Of a stretch of 64,000 bases of DNA, positions 23,024 to 32,482 are shown one piece after another. The DNA comes from Myrica gale (taxonomy: Eukaryota > Streptophyta > Magnoliopsida > Fagales > Myricaceae): contig OZ005607.1 of the NCBI GenBank assembly GCA_963930655.1, positions 18,612,374 to 18,676,373 on the forward strand, in the 5' to 3' direction. The notes under the pieces are model-generated. The model was not told where the DNA came from. It did no database searches and saw only the letters and a program-made list of their open reading frames with translations. The first letter of the stretch is position 1; every line of letters starts with the position of its first letter. The position numbers and the translations under genes were made by a program.

Positions 23024-25984
23024 TCAGAACACCTTGCCCACAAGGTGGGGAAAATCGCGTTGGAGCTGGAACAGATGCTCCCAAGTTGCATCATCGGTGG
23101 ATTGACCTTGCCATTGGACGAGCAGTTCAGTCACTGCACGGTTAGCAAACTTAGCCATGCGCCGATCTAGCACAGCCACTGGTTCGGGTCGAAGAGTGCC
23201 GTGAGAGTCGACTGGAGGGAGAGCTGGAAGTGGCGTGACTGCTGAGCCGACGTGGGGTTTCAGTTGGGAAACATGGAACACCGGATGGATCGAGGACCCT
23301 GGTGGGAGATCGAGGCGATACGCTACTGCTCCAACTCGAGCCAGCACTGGAAATGGCCCATAGAAACGAGGAGAGAGTTTTTGGTTGTGTCGTTGCTTGA
23401 CCGACAACTGACGGTAAGGCTGGAGACGGAGGTACACATGATCTCCAACTTTGAATTCCCTCTCTCTGCGTTTTAGATCGGCGTACTTCTTCATGCGATT
23501 TTGTGCCTTCAGGAGATTCTCACGGAGCAAGGACAGAATCTGGTCGCGGTTTCTCAAAGTCTCTTCCACGGCCTCGACTGCAGTTGTGCCCGGTTCATAC
23601 GCTGGAAATCGAGGAGGTAAATACCCGTACACTGCCTCGAAGGGAGTCATTTTAGATGAAAAATTAATGCTAGTGTTGTGGTGCCATTCGGCCAGTGCTA
23701 ACCATGAGACCCAACCCTGAGGCTTATCCCCAATCATGCATCTCAGATAGCTTTCAAGATATTTGTTGGTAGCTTCGGTTTGACCGTCCGTTTGAGGATG
23801 ATAGGCCGTACTGTAGTTTAGCTGAACCTCTTGCAATTTGAACAGCTCTTGCCAAAATTTGCTTGTAAAGACCGGGTCTCTGTCAGAGACTATAGTTTGG
23901 GGAAGTCCATGTAGCTTAAAAACATGTTGTAGGAAGGCTTGGGCCACTAGCTTGGCTGTGTAAGGATGCTTTAGAGGTATGAAATGGCTGTATTTAGTGA
24001 ATCGGTCCACAACCACGTAGATAACACTAAATCCCTGGGAATTTGGCAGCCCCTCTATAAAGTCCATAGAGATGTCAATCCACGGTTGTTGAGGGATTGG
24101 AAGTGGTTGTAGTAATCCAGCTGGTAAAACAGTCTCATACTTGTTTTGTTGGCAAATTCTGCATTGTTTAATGTAGGACCTGATCTCCCTCTTCATCCCC
24201 TGCCAATAAAAACTCCTCTTGGCACGCTGATAGGTTTTCTCATAGCCTGCATGTCCTCCCACTGGACTGTCATGGTACATCTGAAAAATCTGCTCCTTGA
24301 GGGTTGGATTATTCCCCACATAAATTCGGCCTTTGTAGAACAACAGCCCATTACTCACTGCGTACTTCAAGGGGTTGAGCTTTCCAGCTTGCAGTTGGCC
24401 CAATAATTCTTGGATTTGACTGTCCGTAGAGTTAGCCACTCTCAACTCCTCAATCCAAGTAGCTACTGGAAATGAAAGAGCCTGTAATTCACCATTTTCC
24501 TCTGTTGTTCCCTCCTCATATTTTCTGGAGAGGGCATCAGCGACTTTATTGTCCCGTCCGTGTTTATATTCTACCAGAAAGTCGTATCCTAGGAGCTTGG
24601 TTACCCACTTTTGCTGTAGTGGAGTCCCCACCTTCTGTTCTAGGAGGTGTTTTAAACTTTGTTGGTCAGTTTTGACCTTAAAAGTTTGTCCCAATAGATA
24701 CGGTCGCCATTTCCTAATAGCACTCACCAATGCTAGGAGCTCTCTTTCGTAAGTGGACATGGACAACATTCTTCCTTTTAAAGCCTTGCTGAAATATGCT
24801 AGGGGTTGACCCTCTTGCATCAATACAGCCCCTATACCACTTCCTGAGGCGTCACACTCAATCACAAATGTCTTAGCAAAATCTGGAAGGGCCAAAACTG
24901 GTGGGCTAGTGACAGCTTGTTTGAGCTTCGAAAATGCTTCCATGGACTCCATATCCCACACAAAGCCATTCTTTTTAAGCATGCTGGTTAAAGGAGCTGC
25001 TGTTCCCCCATATCCCTTAATAAACTTCCGGTAGTACCCCGTAAGACCAAGAAATCCACTTAAGGATTTGATTGACTTAGGGAGAGGCCAGTCCAGCATG
25101 GTCTGCAACTTAGATGGGTCCGCCCGTACTCCCTGGGCAGAAATCAAATGGCCTAGATAATCAATTTCTGCACAAGCAAACTTGCACTTTGACAACTTTG
25201 CAAACAACTTATGCTCTTGTAGGATCCTCAAGGTCAGTTCTAGGTGCTGTAGGTGTTCCTCATCGCTGCCACTGTATATCAGAATATCATCAAAGAACAC
25301 TAAGATAAACCTTCTCAAATAAGGCCTAAAAACTTCATTCATGAGTGATTGAAAAGTGGATGGGGCATTAGTGAGCCCAAATGGCATCACAAGGAACTCA
25401 TAGTGCCCCTCATGAGTCCTGAATGCAGTTTTTGGTATATCCTCCTCCCGTACTCGGATTTGGTGGTAACCGGAGCGTAGATCAAGTTTGGAAAATACCC
25501 TAGCCCCATGTAGTTCATCAAGTAACTCGTCAATTACGGGGATGGGAAACTTATCTTTTACTGTAGCACTGTTAAGAGCCCGGTAGTCCACACAAAGTCG
25601 CCAACTCCCATCTGCCTTTCGTACTAACAACACGGGGGAGGAAAATGGGCTTTTTGAAGCTCGAATAACCCCTGAGTCCAGTAGTTCATGGACTATTTTC
25701 TCTATCTCATCCTTCTGAAAATATGCGTAACGGTAAGGCCTCACACTAACTTGCTGCACCCCATCCTTCAGCACTATCGAATGATCATGGGACCTCTTAG
25801 GAGGCAACCCCTTGGGTTCCTCAAACACCCCTGAAAAGCGTTGTAACAGATCTGCCATATGAGATTCACACTGCTGATTCAAGTTGGCACACTCTCCTTC
25901 CATCACCAATTGCATAACAAGCCCCATTTTCTCTCCTTTAGAAAGCTTCCACTTGACAGATTCTTGCATGAAGTGAGGAGCCAC
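23024..25984 (-). CDS. Gypsy pol: RT, RNase H, integrase, chromodomain
   Basis: This is a 986-codon open frame with no ATG of its own. The first codon of the open track is GTG, and 11 more sense codons lie between it and a TAA at 26,018-26,020, so it is the continuation of the gag-protease frame. It carries RT with the metal-binding [10 protein letters not shown], RNase H ([12 protein letters not shown], then KVADALSRK), integrase with an HHCC zinc region ([18 protein letters not shown]) and DDE-type catalytic segments ([23 protein letters not shown]). It ends in a chromodomain ([16 protein letters not shown]), which in chromoviruses guides integration. No other break was seen. Expression would require stop readthrough or rescue in trans. 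Confidence 0.95.
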   Translation of the reverse strand: MAPHFMQESVKWKLSKGEKMGLVMQLVMEGECANLNQQCESHMADLLQRFSGVFEEPKGLPPKRSHDHSIVLKDGVQQVSVRPYRYAYFQKDEIEKIVHELLDSGVIRASKSPFSSPVLLVRKADGSWRLCVDYRALNSATVKDKFPIPVIDELLDELHGARVFSKLDLRSGYHQIRVREEDIPKTAFRTHEGHYEFLVMPFGLTNAPSTFQSLMNEVFRPYLRRFILVFFDDILIYSGSDEEHLQHLELTLRILQEHKLFAKLSKCKFACAEIDYLGHLISAQGVRADPSKLQTMLDWPLPKSIKSLSGFLGLTGYYRKFIKGYGGTAAPLTSMLKKNGFVWDMESMEAFSKLKQAVTSPPVLALPDFAKTFVIECDASGSGIGAVLMQEGQPLAYFSKALKGRMLSMSTYERELLALVSAIRKWRPYLLGQTFKVKTDQQSLKHLLEQKVGTPLQQKWVTKLLGYDFLVEYKHGRDNKVADALSRKYEEGTTEENGELQALSFPVATWIEELRVANSTDSQIQELLGQLQAGKLNPLKYAVSNGLLFYKGRIYVGNNPTLKEQIFQMYHDSPVGGHAGYEKTYQRAKRSFYWQGMKREIRSYIKQCRICQQNKYETVLPAGLLQPLPIPQQPWIDISMDFIEGLPNSQGFSVIYVVVDRFTKYSHFIPLKHPYTAKLVAQAFLQHVFKLHGLPQTIVSDRDPVFTSKFWQELFKLQEVQLNYSTAYHPQTDGQTEATNKYLESYLRCMIGDKPQGWVSWLALAEWHHNTSINFSSKMTPFEAVYGYLPPRFPAYEPGTTAVEAVEETLRNRDQILSLLRENLLKAQNRMKKYADLKRREREFKVGDHVYLRLQPYRQLSVKQRHNQKLSPRFYGPFPVLARVGAVAYRLDLPPGSSIHPVFHVSQLKPHVGSAVTPLPALPPVDSHGTLRPEPVAVLDRRMAKFANRAVTELLVQWQGQSTDDATWEHLFQLQRDFPHLVGKVF

Positions 25985-26017
25985 TAAGCCTCGTAATAGG
26001 ATTACTTGCTGCCCTTG

Positions 26018-27340
26018 TTAGAATTGCATGCTCAAATCACTAAAATTCCAGGAAATAGTTCCAAGGGTTTTTAACCAATGAACCCCTAAAACCATGTCAC
26101 AACCCCCTAATACCAAAACATAGGCATCAACAGCAAAAATATGCCCTTGGAGTCGTAATTTCAGATTACACAACTTACCCTCACTCTTCACCTTCTCCCC
26201 ATTAGCCACTGTTACTGCCAACATATGGCTAGAATCAACCGGTATTTGAGCTCTCTTAACCACCTCCGGGTCCACAAAATTGTGAGTACTCCCACTGTCA
26301 ATGAGTATCACCAATTCCTGGTTGTGTAATTTGCCTCTAACTCTCATTGTTTTAGAAGTACCAGAACCTGTGATAGCATGTACTGAAATATTGGGATTGC
26401 CCTCATTGTCTTCTACTTCTACCATTTCCTCCACTCCTACTTCTGGAGCATCCTCTTCCACCTCCTCTTCTATCCCTTCCACCATGAACAACTTCAAATT
26501 TGGGCATTTATGCCCGGGATTCCACTTGGAATCACAGTGATAGCAAAGCCCTTTATCCCTTCTCTCTCTCATCTGCTGGGGTGAGATGCGTTGAACTCTC
26601 ACACTTGGTTTAATACTAGATCCAACAACATTACTTCTTGTGGAAAGTGCAGGATAATTACTACTTATTCGGACTGATTTCCTCCCAGCCGCTAAGCACT
26701 CCTCTTGCATTTTGGCTAAAGCAAAGGCTCTCTGAATGTTGTTTGGATTGAGCATTTTGATAGTCAACCTGATCTCATCCTTAAGCCCACTTAAATAACA
26801 ACTCAGTTTGTAGGCTTCATCCAACCCCCCCAAACGGTTAGCCAATAACTCAAACTGGCTGGTATAATCTTCCACAGATCCGGTCTGTTTCAGCCTAACC
26901 ATTCCCTCCATGGGATCATCATAGGCTTGAGTTCCAAACCTCACCAACAAAGCCCTCTCAAAAACCTCCCAACTAGTAAGAGTTCCAGATCTCTCAACCT
27001 CCCTAAACCAGATCAGGGCCTTTCCTTCCATATGGAATGAAGCTAGAAATAGCTTGTGTTGAGGAATAGTGTGATTAAAGATGAAAAACTGATTAGCTCT
27101 ATATAACCAACCAGTGGGGTCTTCCCCATCAAATCTGGGAAACTCAAGTCTTCCTGACCTCATTTGAACCCCTCCTAGTTCTTGATTATAATGGTGGTTG
27201 TTTGGTGGTGGCTGGTTGTGTTGTGGTGGTGGATTGTTTGGTGGTTGACCCTCTCCTTCCCCTCCGTTTGGTTGTTGCAGTTGAATCAAGGCTTGCAAAC
27301 CCAGATTAATGTTGCCCAGCTGTTGCACCATCTGCTCCAT
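26018..27340 (-). CDS. Gypsy gag-protease, ends at an in-frame TAA
   Basis: The start is taken at the first in-frame ATG, 27,340 (LR-MEQMVQQLGN). The open frame itself reaches back into the PBS at 27,445. A Gln-rich N-terminus precedes the retrotransposon Gag core (FHMEGKALIWFREVE) and a zinc knuckle CYHCDSKWNPGHKC. An acidic Glu/Val linker and an aspartic protease with LIDSGSTHNF and a VLGVHWL flap region follow. The TAA after DLSMQF interrupts a frame that runs on unbroken into RT. Because plant chromoviruses use one Gag-Pol frame, a CAA-to-TAA type mutation is the simplest reading. Confidence 0.93.
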   Translation of the reverse strand: MEQMVQQLGNINLGLQALIQLQQPNGGEGEGQPPNNPPPQHNQPPPNNHHYNQELGGVQMRSGRLEFPRFDGEDPTGWLYRANQFFIFNHTIPQHKLFLASFHMEGKALIWFREVERSGTLTSWEVFERALLVRFGTQAYDDPMEGMVRLKQTGSVEDYTSQFELLANRLGGLDEAYKLSCYLSGLKDEIRLTIKMLNPNNIQRAFALAKMQEECLAAGRKSVRISSNYPALSTRSNVVGSSIKPSVRVQRISPQQMRERRDKGLCYHCDSKWNPGHKCPNLKLFMVEGIEEEVEEDAPEVGVEEMVEVEDNEGNPNISVHAITGSGTSKTMRVRGKLHNQELVILIDSGSTHNFVDPEVVKRAQIPVDSSHMLAVTVANGEKVKSEGKLCNLKLRLQGHIFAVDAYVLVLGGCDMVLGVHWLKTLGTISWNFSDLSMQF

Positions 27341-27435
27341 CCGAAGAGCTTGGGCTTGTTGATCTTGCTGTTGAAGCTCCTGCAAGTGTTGGAGAGCTTC
27401 CAAAGCTTCGGTCACCTTAGTCCAACGTGTTCCCT

Positions 27436-27447
27436 CTGATACCAATT
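27436..27447 (-). other. Primer-binding site of the gypsy element
   Basis: On the minus strand, TTGGTATCAGAG begins one or two bases beyond the inner end of the 5' LTR. It is complementary to initiator tRNA-Met. Confidence 0.85.
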
Positions 27448-27874
27448 TGTTACAAATTGTAAACTAATTCCCCAATTACTTGTATTAATGGATAGAGACA
27501 AGGACAAGATAAGCCTATTCGAGGTGGCTGACCTCCATTCCTACAACGTAAGTTTCAACTTCTCCGATAAGAAAACCTAGAATGAAGAAAGACACTAAAT
27601 CCTATGCTGCCCACAGACGGGCTGGACCAGAAACTGGGCTGGAAGCCCGATAAGGCTGAAATAAATCTAATGGGCTACAGCCCACTTCTTAAATAAGCCC
27701 AGACAATTAAAGCCCATCCCATAGCTTAACTAAGCCACCTGGACATGGGTAAATCTTCAACTCAATCTATACGAAGTCACTAACTCGCACTTGTTGACAG
27801 CCGACATTCACCCTTCACTTCTCAATCAAGAATGCACCTTTCCCTTCCTCTTCTTAGCCCTAACAGCCATAACA
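27448..27874 (-). repeat. 5' LTR of the gypsy element
   Basis: This 427-bp LTR abuts the target duplication GCTGG at 27,875-27,879. Confidence 0.95.
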
Positions 27875-27879
27875 GCTGG

Positions 27880-28213
27880 GTCCAGGTTATCCCTTGGCAA
27901 ATAAAATCCTGGTTGCAGGGGTTGTTCAATATTGAAGTGCACCTGAACCCTTAAGTACGGTTTGTTAATGTCGATCTTCTCCACCTGCATAGCCTGCCCC
28001 AACTTACTCCCCACTAGGTAGGCATTCTCCTCATCAAGGCTTTCCATGGGCAACCCATGAATCTGAACCCAAAACTGAGCATGAGACATCTGTACCTCGT
28101 GAATGGATTCCCCCCTCCTCCATTCCTTCAGAATCATGAGATACCCCTTTAAAGTTCCAAGGATTGAAATAGGAACCTGTTTGGGCCAGCATCCTCGATG
28201 CCCAGGTTTGGAG
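27880..28213 (-). pseudogene. LINE ORF1, DUF4283 C-terminal part
   Basis: ILKEWRRGESIHEVQMSHA, FWVQIHGLPMESL and SKLGQAMQVEKID form the second half of the DUF4283 domain of plant LINE ORF1. One frameshift lies near 28,140 (PWNFKG then YLMILKEW in another frame). The frame enters the gypsy 5' LTR only by accident, which explains why the open frame appears to continue to 27,826. Confidence 0.85.
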
Positions 28214-28222
28214 CAAAACGCC

Positions 28223-29197
28223 GGGTTCGGTTATTATGTTGATCGTTAATATGCTGTGTGGTGCTGAGCGACGATCACGATCAAAATTTCACATTCCGGC
28301 GGGTCAGAATACGCCACGTCATTTAAAAGGAATTGACCCTCTCCCGACCCGTTTTGATGTTGACCCGCGATTTCAGACCCGCCCATATGAGTTTTTTGTC
28401 ATCAAGTTTGTAAAATTCCGTTTCACAGGGTGCCCGAGAAATCTTGTAGAGTAAATATTATGGGCTTCCATATTGATATTTCCGACTGGATCTTCAACTG
28501 TAACTTTCTCTTCGATCTCTATTAATTGGAATATGCTTTTGCCCTTCACTGCTATCTTCTGCTCCATTCTTGCTTGGACCCTTTCTCTTCAATTAGTTGC
28601 TTATCAACACCAGACGAAACAGATCTATGGTTGGGGTCAATGATAGCATCTCCATCCTGCTCGAGTTGTTTTCTTGGATATTACCAGTTGCTTTTCTTCT
28701 ATGTTTCCTTTAATCTTATTGTAATATCAGTTTTACATATTTGGGTTTTAAAGTTGACAAATCTACAATCTTCCTCTGTAATAAAATACAAGCTCTTTGG
28801 TTGATATGTGGTTGCTTTTAACATCCTTTTTACATGGCTTTAGTGGAGCCTCACTCTGTTCTATGGTAAATCATGGGCATGTTCGTTAGTTGGGCAACGT
28901 AAGCACGAAATATTCAGCATTATCTTTAAATTCCTGAGCGGTGCTGCGATTTCAAATAAGGGGCGACGATGCTCCAAGGGATGAAGGGCTGGGGGATCTC
29001 CAGGTTTCACAATCGCGCAAGAAGAAGAGCTGAGTGATTTGAATTTTCAAACCGGGTCAACCTCAAAACGGGTCAGGAGAGGGTCAATTCCTTTTAAATG
29101 ACGTGGCGTGTTCTAAACCACCAGATTGTAAAGTTTTGATCGTGACCGTCGCTCAGCACCACTCAGCATATTAACTATCAGCATAATAATTGAACCC
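28223..29197. mobile_element. Non-autonomous MULE, 975 bp, 9-bp TSD
   Basis: Terminal inverted repeats of about 150 bp begin GGGTTCGGTTATTATGTTGA and read GGGTTCAATTATTATGCTGA on the opposite strand at the other end. They share TTAATATGCTG and the CCACGTCATTTAAAAGGAATT stretch. A perfect 9-bp duplication CAAAACGCC lies on both sides (28,214-28,222 and 29,198-29,206), the signature of Mutator-like transposition. The interior has no transposase. Removing it with one TSD restores the LINE ORF1 frame for at least 20 codons. Confidence 0.92.
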
Positions 29198-29206
29198 CAA
29201 AACGCC

Positions 29207-29426
29207 AGCCAGCCTTGATAAGTGGAAAGATCATTGGCTTGGGAAAAAATTTCCTGGAGGCAAGCCTATCAACCAGTGTCAGCTCTTCGAAATCCCTAGT
29301 GCGATCAGTATTAACCTTGAGGAGTTCGGATACGTCTTCCCACGACAAGTTCTTTGTCTTCTCCATAATCTCCTCCACATCATACATCGGTTGCTTGGAT
29401 GACGCAATGTCCTCCACTAGAGACAA
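29207..29426 (-). pseudogene. LINE ORF1, N-terminal part
   Basis: NLSWEDVSELLKV, LTLVDRLASRKFFPKPMI and FPLIKAGWRF match the N-terminal half of DUF4283 in plant LINE ORF1. The open frame continues a few codons into the MULE by chance. No clear ATG was found; the open track starts at TTG. The LINE 5' leader probably occupies 29,430-29,690, and the hydrophobic ORF there (29,380-29,733) is taken as leader plus ankyrin-exon remnant. Confidence 0.8.
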
Positions 29427-29689
29427 TTAATAGTTCCTCCCACCCACAGCTTTTCACCCAACAAAATTTATGAAGGCGAGTGGTAGTAATCACCCAGAGT
29501 ACAACTAGCACAAAGGTGATGGCGAGCCAAAAGGTTGTAGAATAAAATGGGAGTTCAAAGAGGTGGTGTTGATCGAAGTCAGAGGGAAGAAACAGCCAAA
29601 CAAAATCAGAAAGAAACGAAAAGGTGAACAGAGGGAAAGCGGTCGCATAATAGGGGGACAAGTAATAAAAAATAAATTTCTCCCTTTGC

Positions 29690-29800
29690 GGAAGTACCGT
29701 AATGTGAGGAAGAAATCCAACCCACTGAATCAAGTTAGAAAACTAACATATATCCATTCGAAAATTACTATTCCAACGCGTGTGGGGGCCACAGAAAAGA
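29690..29800 (-). pseudogene. Ankyrin gene relic A, upstream exon piece
   Basis: On the minus strand, TTAGTTTTCTAACTTGATT followed by GGATTTCTTCCTCACAT and GGTACTTCCGC parallels 56,900-56,830 of ankyrin locus C, where the exon reads GFPSHTAVRRLLHR. The shared ACGCG motif further upstream (29,777; 56,911) extends the match. The exon is cut where LINE sequence starts, so the LINE entered this gene. The PGG exon at 12 kb is the likely downstream remainder. Confidence 0.6.
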
Positions 29801-30500
29801 GCTCTTGCTTATTTCTTTTTGTTAACATAGGAGATCGAACTGAGAGTACTACTTATAGGCGTAGATTCATTTTTTCCAAAATATGAGATGGCGTCCATTC
29901 ATCGGGAATGTAGAGTCTGCGCATACTATGGGTAGAATTCTTTTTTTACTGAGACTTGATCGTATTCAAGTGTGTACTTGGTAAGAATCTACAAAATAAA
30001 CTATTTTATTTCCAGAATGGTTGCACTAAATGGGTTGCAATTAGTATAAATGTGCTGTCTCTATAACTCTGGGCCACAGGGTTTGAAAATATATAATATA
30101 TCATAAAATAAACGTCACTTTAAACTTTGTATCTTTCTCTTCTTTCCATAAAATATCATGCACAAATCTTGAATAACAATAAATATAAAAAAGCTTTGAT
30201 TTAAACATTGAAAACATCAAGAAATATCATTGGACATAAAAATAGGCGCATGTTTACACATTTCATGTCATAATCATTAACAATTTTATCAAAACGTAAT
30301 GTACATAAAGCTCCGAGGGTTTTCAATAAAATATACAATTTCTCAAATATCATCTCGGTCTTTTAGGAAAATGTAGCATAATAACCCCACTTACCTGGAT
30401 CTTCAAGTAAAGAAGCCTCTGAATTAGCACCTATCAATACAAAATTTAACCTATTATAATACGCTCAAAAGGAAACACAAATGAAACTCTAAATCTGTCC
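29801..30500. other. AT-rich stretch, unassigned
   Basis: No gene or element was recognised between the ankyrin relic and LTR A. It may contain intron or upstream sequence of relic A, but no match to locus C could be followed beyond about 29,800. Confidence 0.4.
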
Positions 30501-30758
30501 TGTTAGCCCAAGGTTGTTTTATAAACAATCTATTTTTGATTTTGATGATAACAAACTTTTTCAACTAGTTTGAGACCTTTAGATTCTACATTTGCAAATC
30601 TTTTTAAGAAAATGATATCAAGAGTTCTCTAAGCTTAAATTGGCCTTAGATATAATTGAACACCACTACACAAGCTTATTGGACAATCTTTACTTTGTAG
30701 GTGTTTTAAGAATGTTTGTTGGTGCATGGAAAGCCACTTTTCAGCCTAAGTGTTGAGG

Positions 30759-31157
30759 GTGTCGACACATTGGTCATACACCAGAAGGCGTGTCCCAGGC
30801 CAAGATGATGGTGTCGACACATTAAAGAGAAGTGTCGACACATTGCACTATCAACAGAAAGCAAGCACAAGCCAATTTGAAGGTGTCGACACATTGGACA
30901 TAAGTGTCGACACATTGGTCATACGACAGAAAGCAAGCATCCAAGCCAATTTGAAGGTGTCGACACATATACACTTAGTGTCGACACATTGCACATGCAC
31001 CCGAAGGCATGTTTCCAAGACATTTTGAAGGGTCAACACTTTGAAGAGAAGTGTCGACACATTGGACATAAGTGTCGACACATTGGTCATACACCCGAGA
31101 GTGAGTTTCCAGGCAAAACTCCTAGGTGTCGACACATACATGGATGGTGTCGACACA
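30759..31157 (+). promoter_or_regulatory. TGTCGACA palindrome array, pairs at 21 bp
   Basis: GTGTCGACAC starts at 30,759, 30,811, 30,832, 30,883, 30,904, 30,957, 30,978, 31,051, 31,072, 31,126 and 31,147. Ten of the eleven form five pairs exactly 21 bp apart, two helical turns. The spacer sequence between pair members varies. The array lies upstream of the TATA box in what should be U3. It resembles an enhancer of dimeric transcription-factor sites, which is inference. Confidence 0.8.
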
Positions 31158-31274
31158 TGCTTCGATTTCTCAGATCTGGAGCAACGTCACTCACTTAAAA
31201 GTTGTCTCCAAAGGACCCAAATGACCTCCAACGGCTCCAAATCTTTACAAGAAGACCCCTGATGCCCTAGAGAC

Positions 31275-31282
31275 TATAAATA
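31275..31282 (+). promoter_or_regulatory. TATA box of LTR A
   Basis: TATAAATA lies 128 bp after the start of the last palindrome. The same box is at 34,576 in LTR B. Confidence 0.75.
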
Positions 31283-32033
31283 GAAGAAGTTTGAAAGACA
31301 AACAACAACACTTGAAGAGTTTCACACGAAAATCTTCTTGCCCTAATTTCTTGAGAGAGAAAGCTCGTGAATCATCTTGCAACTCTACAAAGCTTTCTCA
31401 GAAGATCTTGTTCTTCTAGCAAAACTCAGGTTCTTTCATTTGTAGACTTGGCTTAGTGAGCCTTTCCATATCTTGAGCCATTCATTTGTAGATTTGGCTT
31501 AGAGAGCCGTTTCATTTCTTGAGCTACCCACTTGTAAATCTGGCTTAGAGAGCCTTCACTCATTGTACCCAATCTTTGTAAACCCTCCTAGTGTTGTGTG
31601 AACATTGTACCCTACTTGTGAGAAGTAGAAGAAATCCCTAGGGTTTGGGATTTGGGAAACGAGTTGAAGCGTAAGCTCGGAAAACGCTTTGTAACGGTTC
31701 CTTAGCACCCCGGAAGCTAAGGTGTGTATTCACTTGGAGAATAGTGAAGGAAGCCCAAGGAAGTCAATAGCCTTGGAGGTGGACGTAGGCAAGAGATTGG
31801 CCGAACCACCTAAAATACTGGTGTCATCTCTCTTACCCTTCTCTTTTATTTCTGCTGGTATTTCGTGATTGAACTTGTTTATCTACAATAGTTGTTATCT
31901 TTGTTTGCATATATCTAGTCCATAGTTTTCCTAGATATTGATTAGAACGTTTTGGGTTTGTGTGCAAAAGAGTTCAAAAGTTTTTGAAAAACCCAATTCA
32001 CCCCCCTCTTGGGTTGTCTTTAAGACTCACAAT

Positions 32034-32045
32034 TGGTATCGGAGC
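32034..32045 (+). other. PBS-like site after LTR A
   Basis: TGGTATCGGAGC differs from the canonical initiator tRNA-Met site at one base (G for A). It lies two bases past the LTR end. Confidence 0.8.
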
Positions 32046-32066
32046 AGAGGTTACTAGCTCATTATT

Positions 32067-32482
32067 ATGACAACCCCAGTTGGCACAACCTTGGCTGAAG
32101 GGCAGTCGACGAATCGACCTCCCTTGTTTAATGGAAATGCATATAACTATTGGAAGGCAAGGATGAGAATCTACATCCAAGCCGTAGATTATGAACTATG
32201 GAGAGTTATCTCCAGGGGTCCTAGATTTCCTAGAGACAAGGAGGGTAAACTGAAGGACGAAAAAGATTGGGATGATGCCGATCTTAAACTTATGTCTTTG
32301 AATTCTAAAGCCATGAATGTGCTATACTGTGCACTTGATGCAAATGAGTTCAATCGAATTTCAGGATGCGATACCGCAAAAGAAATTTGGGATAAGCTAG
32401 AAGTATCCCATGAAGGTACTAATCAAGTTAAAGAAAACAAGATTAGTATGCTTGTGCATAATTATGAACTGTTCAAAATATA
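32067..32482 (+). pseudogene. Copia gag fragment (UBN2), truncated
   Basis: An ATG 22 bp past the PBS opens MTTPVGTTLAEG, PPLFNGNAYNYWKARMRIYI and AKEIWDKLEVSHEGTNQVKE, a clear SIRE-type copia Gag N-terminus. Homology stops at about residue 138 (YELFKI), where unrelated AT-rich sequence begins. The open frame continues to 32,606 by chance. The zinc knuckle and all of pol are absent, so the element was truncated soon after gag. Confidence 0.85.

Larger units (their letters stand above)
22585..27874 (-). mobile_element. Ty3/gypsy chromovirus-type retrotransposon, near intact
   Basis: The element is 5,290 bp on the minus strand. The LTRs (27,448-27,874 upstream, 22,585-23,011 downstream) are both 427 bp and differ at three positions. 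Target duplications GCTGG lie at 22,580-22,584 and 27,875-27,879. The minus-strand PBS TGGTATCAGAG follows the 5' LTR, and a purine tract TGAGGGAGGGAGCAT precedes the 3' LTR. Coding capacity is complete (Gag, protease, RT, RNase H, integrase, chromodomain) apart from one TAA. It lies within LINE ORF1 in the same orientation. Confidence 0.97.
15655..29690 (-). mobile_element. L1-type LINE, fragmented by three nested insertions
   Basis: Read on the minus strand, LINE coding pieces appear in order. ORF1 N-terminal DUF4283 comes first (29,426-29,207), then the rest of that domain (28,213-27,880), the CCHC knuckle (22,584-22,411), a linker (22,235-21,836), the ORF2 endonuclease (16,879-15,959) and its C-terminal connection to the RT (15,922-15,653). 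The gaps are filled exactly by a MULE, a gypsy element and a copia element, each with target duplications. The reverse transcriptase and 3' tail are missing; homology stops near 15,655. LINEs normally lose their 5' end, so the missing 3' part points to a later deletion or replacement. Confidence 0.8.
30501..32031 (+). mobile_element. SIRE-like copia LTR, copy A (with PBS and gag)
   Basis: It begins TGTTAGCCCAAGGTTGTTTT and ends GTCTTTAAGACTCACA. It contains a palindrome array (30,759-31,157), a TATA box (31,275) and a conserved leader (CACCCCGGAAGCTAAGGTG, GGTGGACGTAGGCAAG). A PBS-like TGGTATCGGAGC follows two bases after the LTR and then a gag ORF, so this is a 5' LTR. Related LTRs are B (33,199), C (36,847, minus) and D (48,984). 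Confidence 0.85.

Noticed and set aside
26018-26020. Gypsy stop codon as proof of translational readthrough
   Set aside because: The element family normally uses an uninterrupted Gag-Pol frame. A point mutation is simpler and sister copies cannot be compared here.
23252-27439. Plus-strand ORFs across the gypsy element
   Set aside because: They are antisense shadows of the Gag-Pol frame.
29380-29733. 117-aa hydrophobic minus-strand ORF as a membrane protein gene
   Set aside because: It spans the junction of an ankyrin exon remnant and the LINE 5' leader. Neither half supports this frame.
30759-31157. CRISPR-like array of repeated palindromes
   Set aside because: The repeats are 10-14 bp, the paired spacing is fixed at 21 bp, there are no cas genes, and the array lies in the U3 of a plant LTR upstream of a TATA box.
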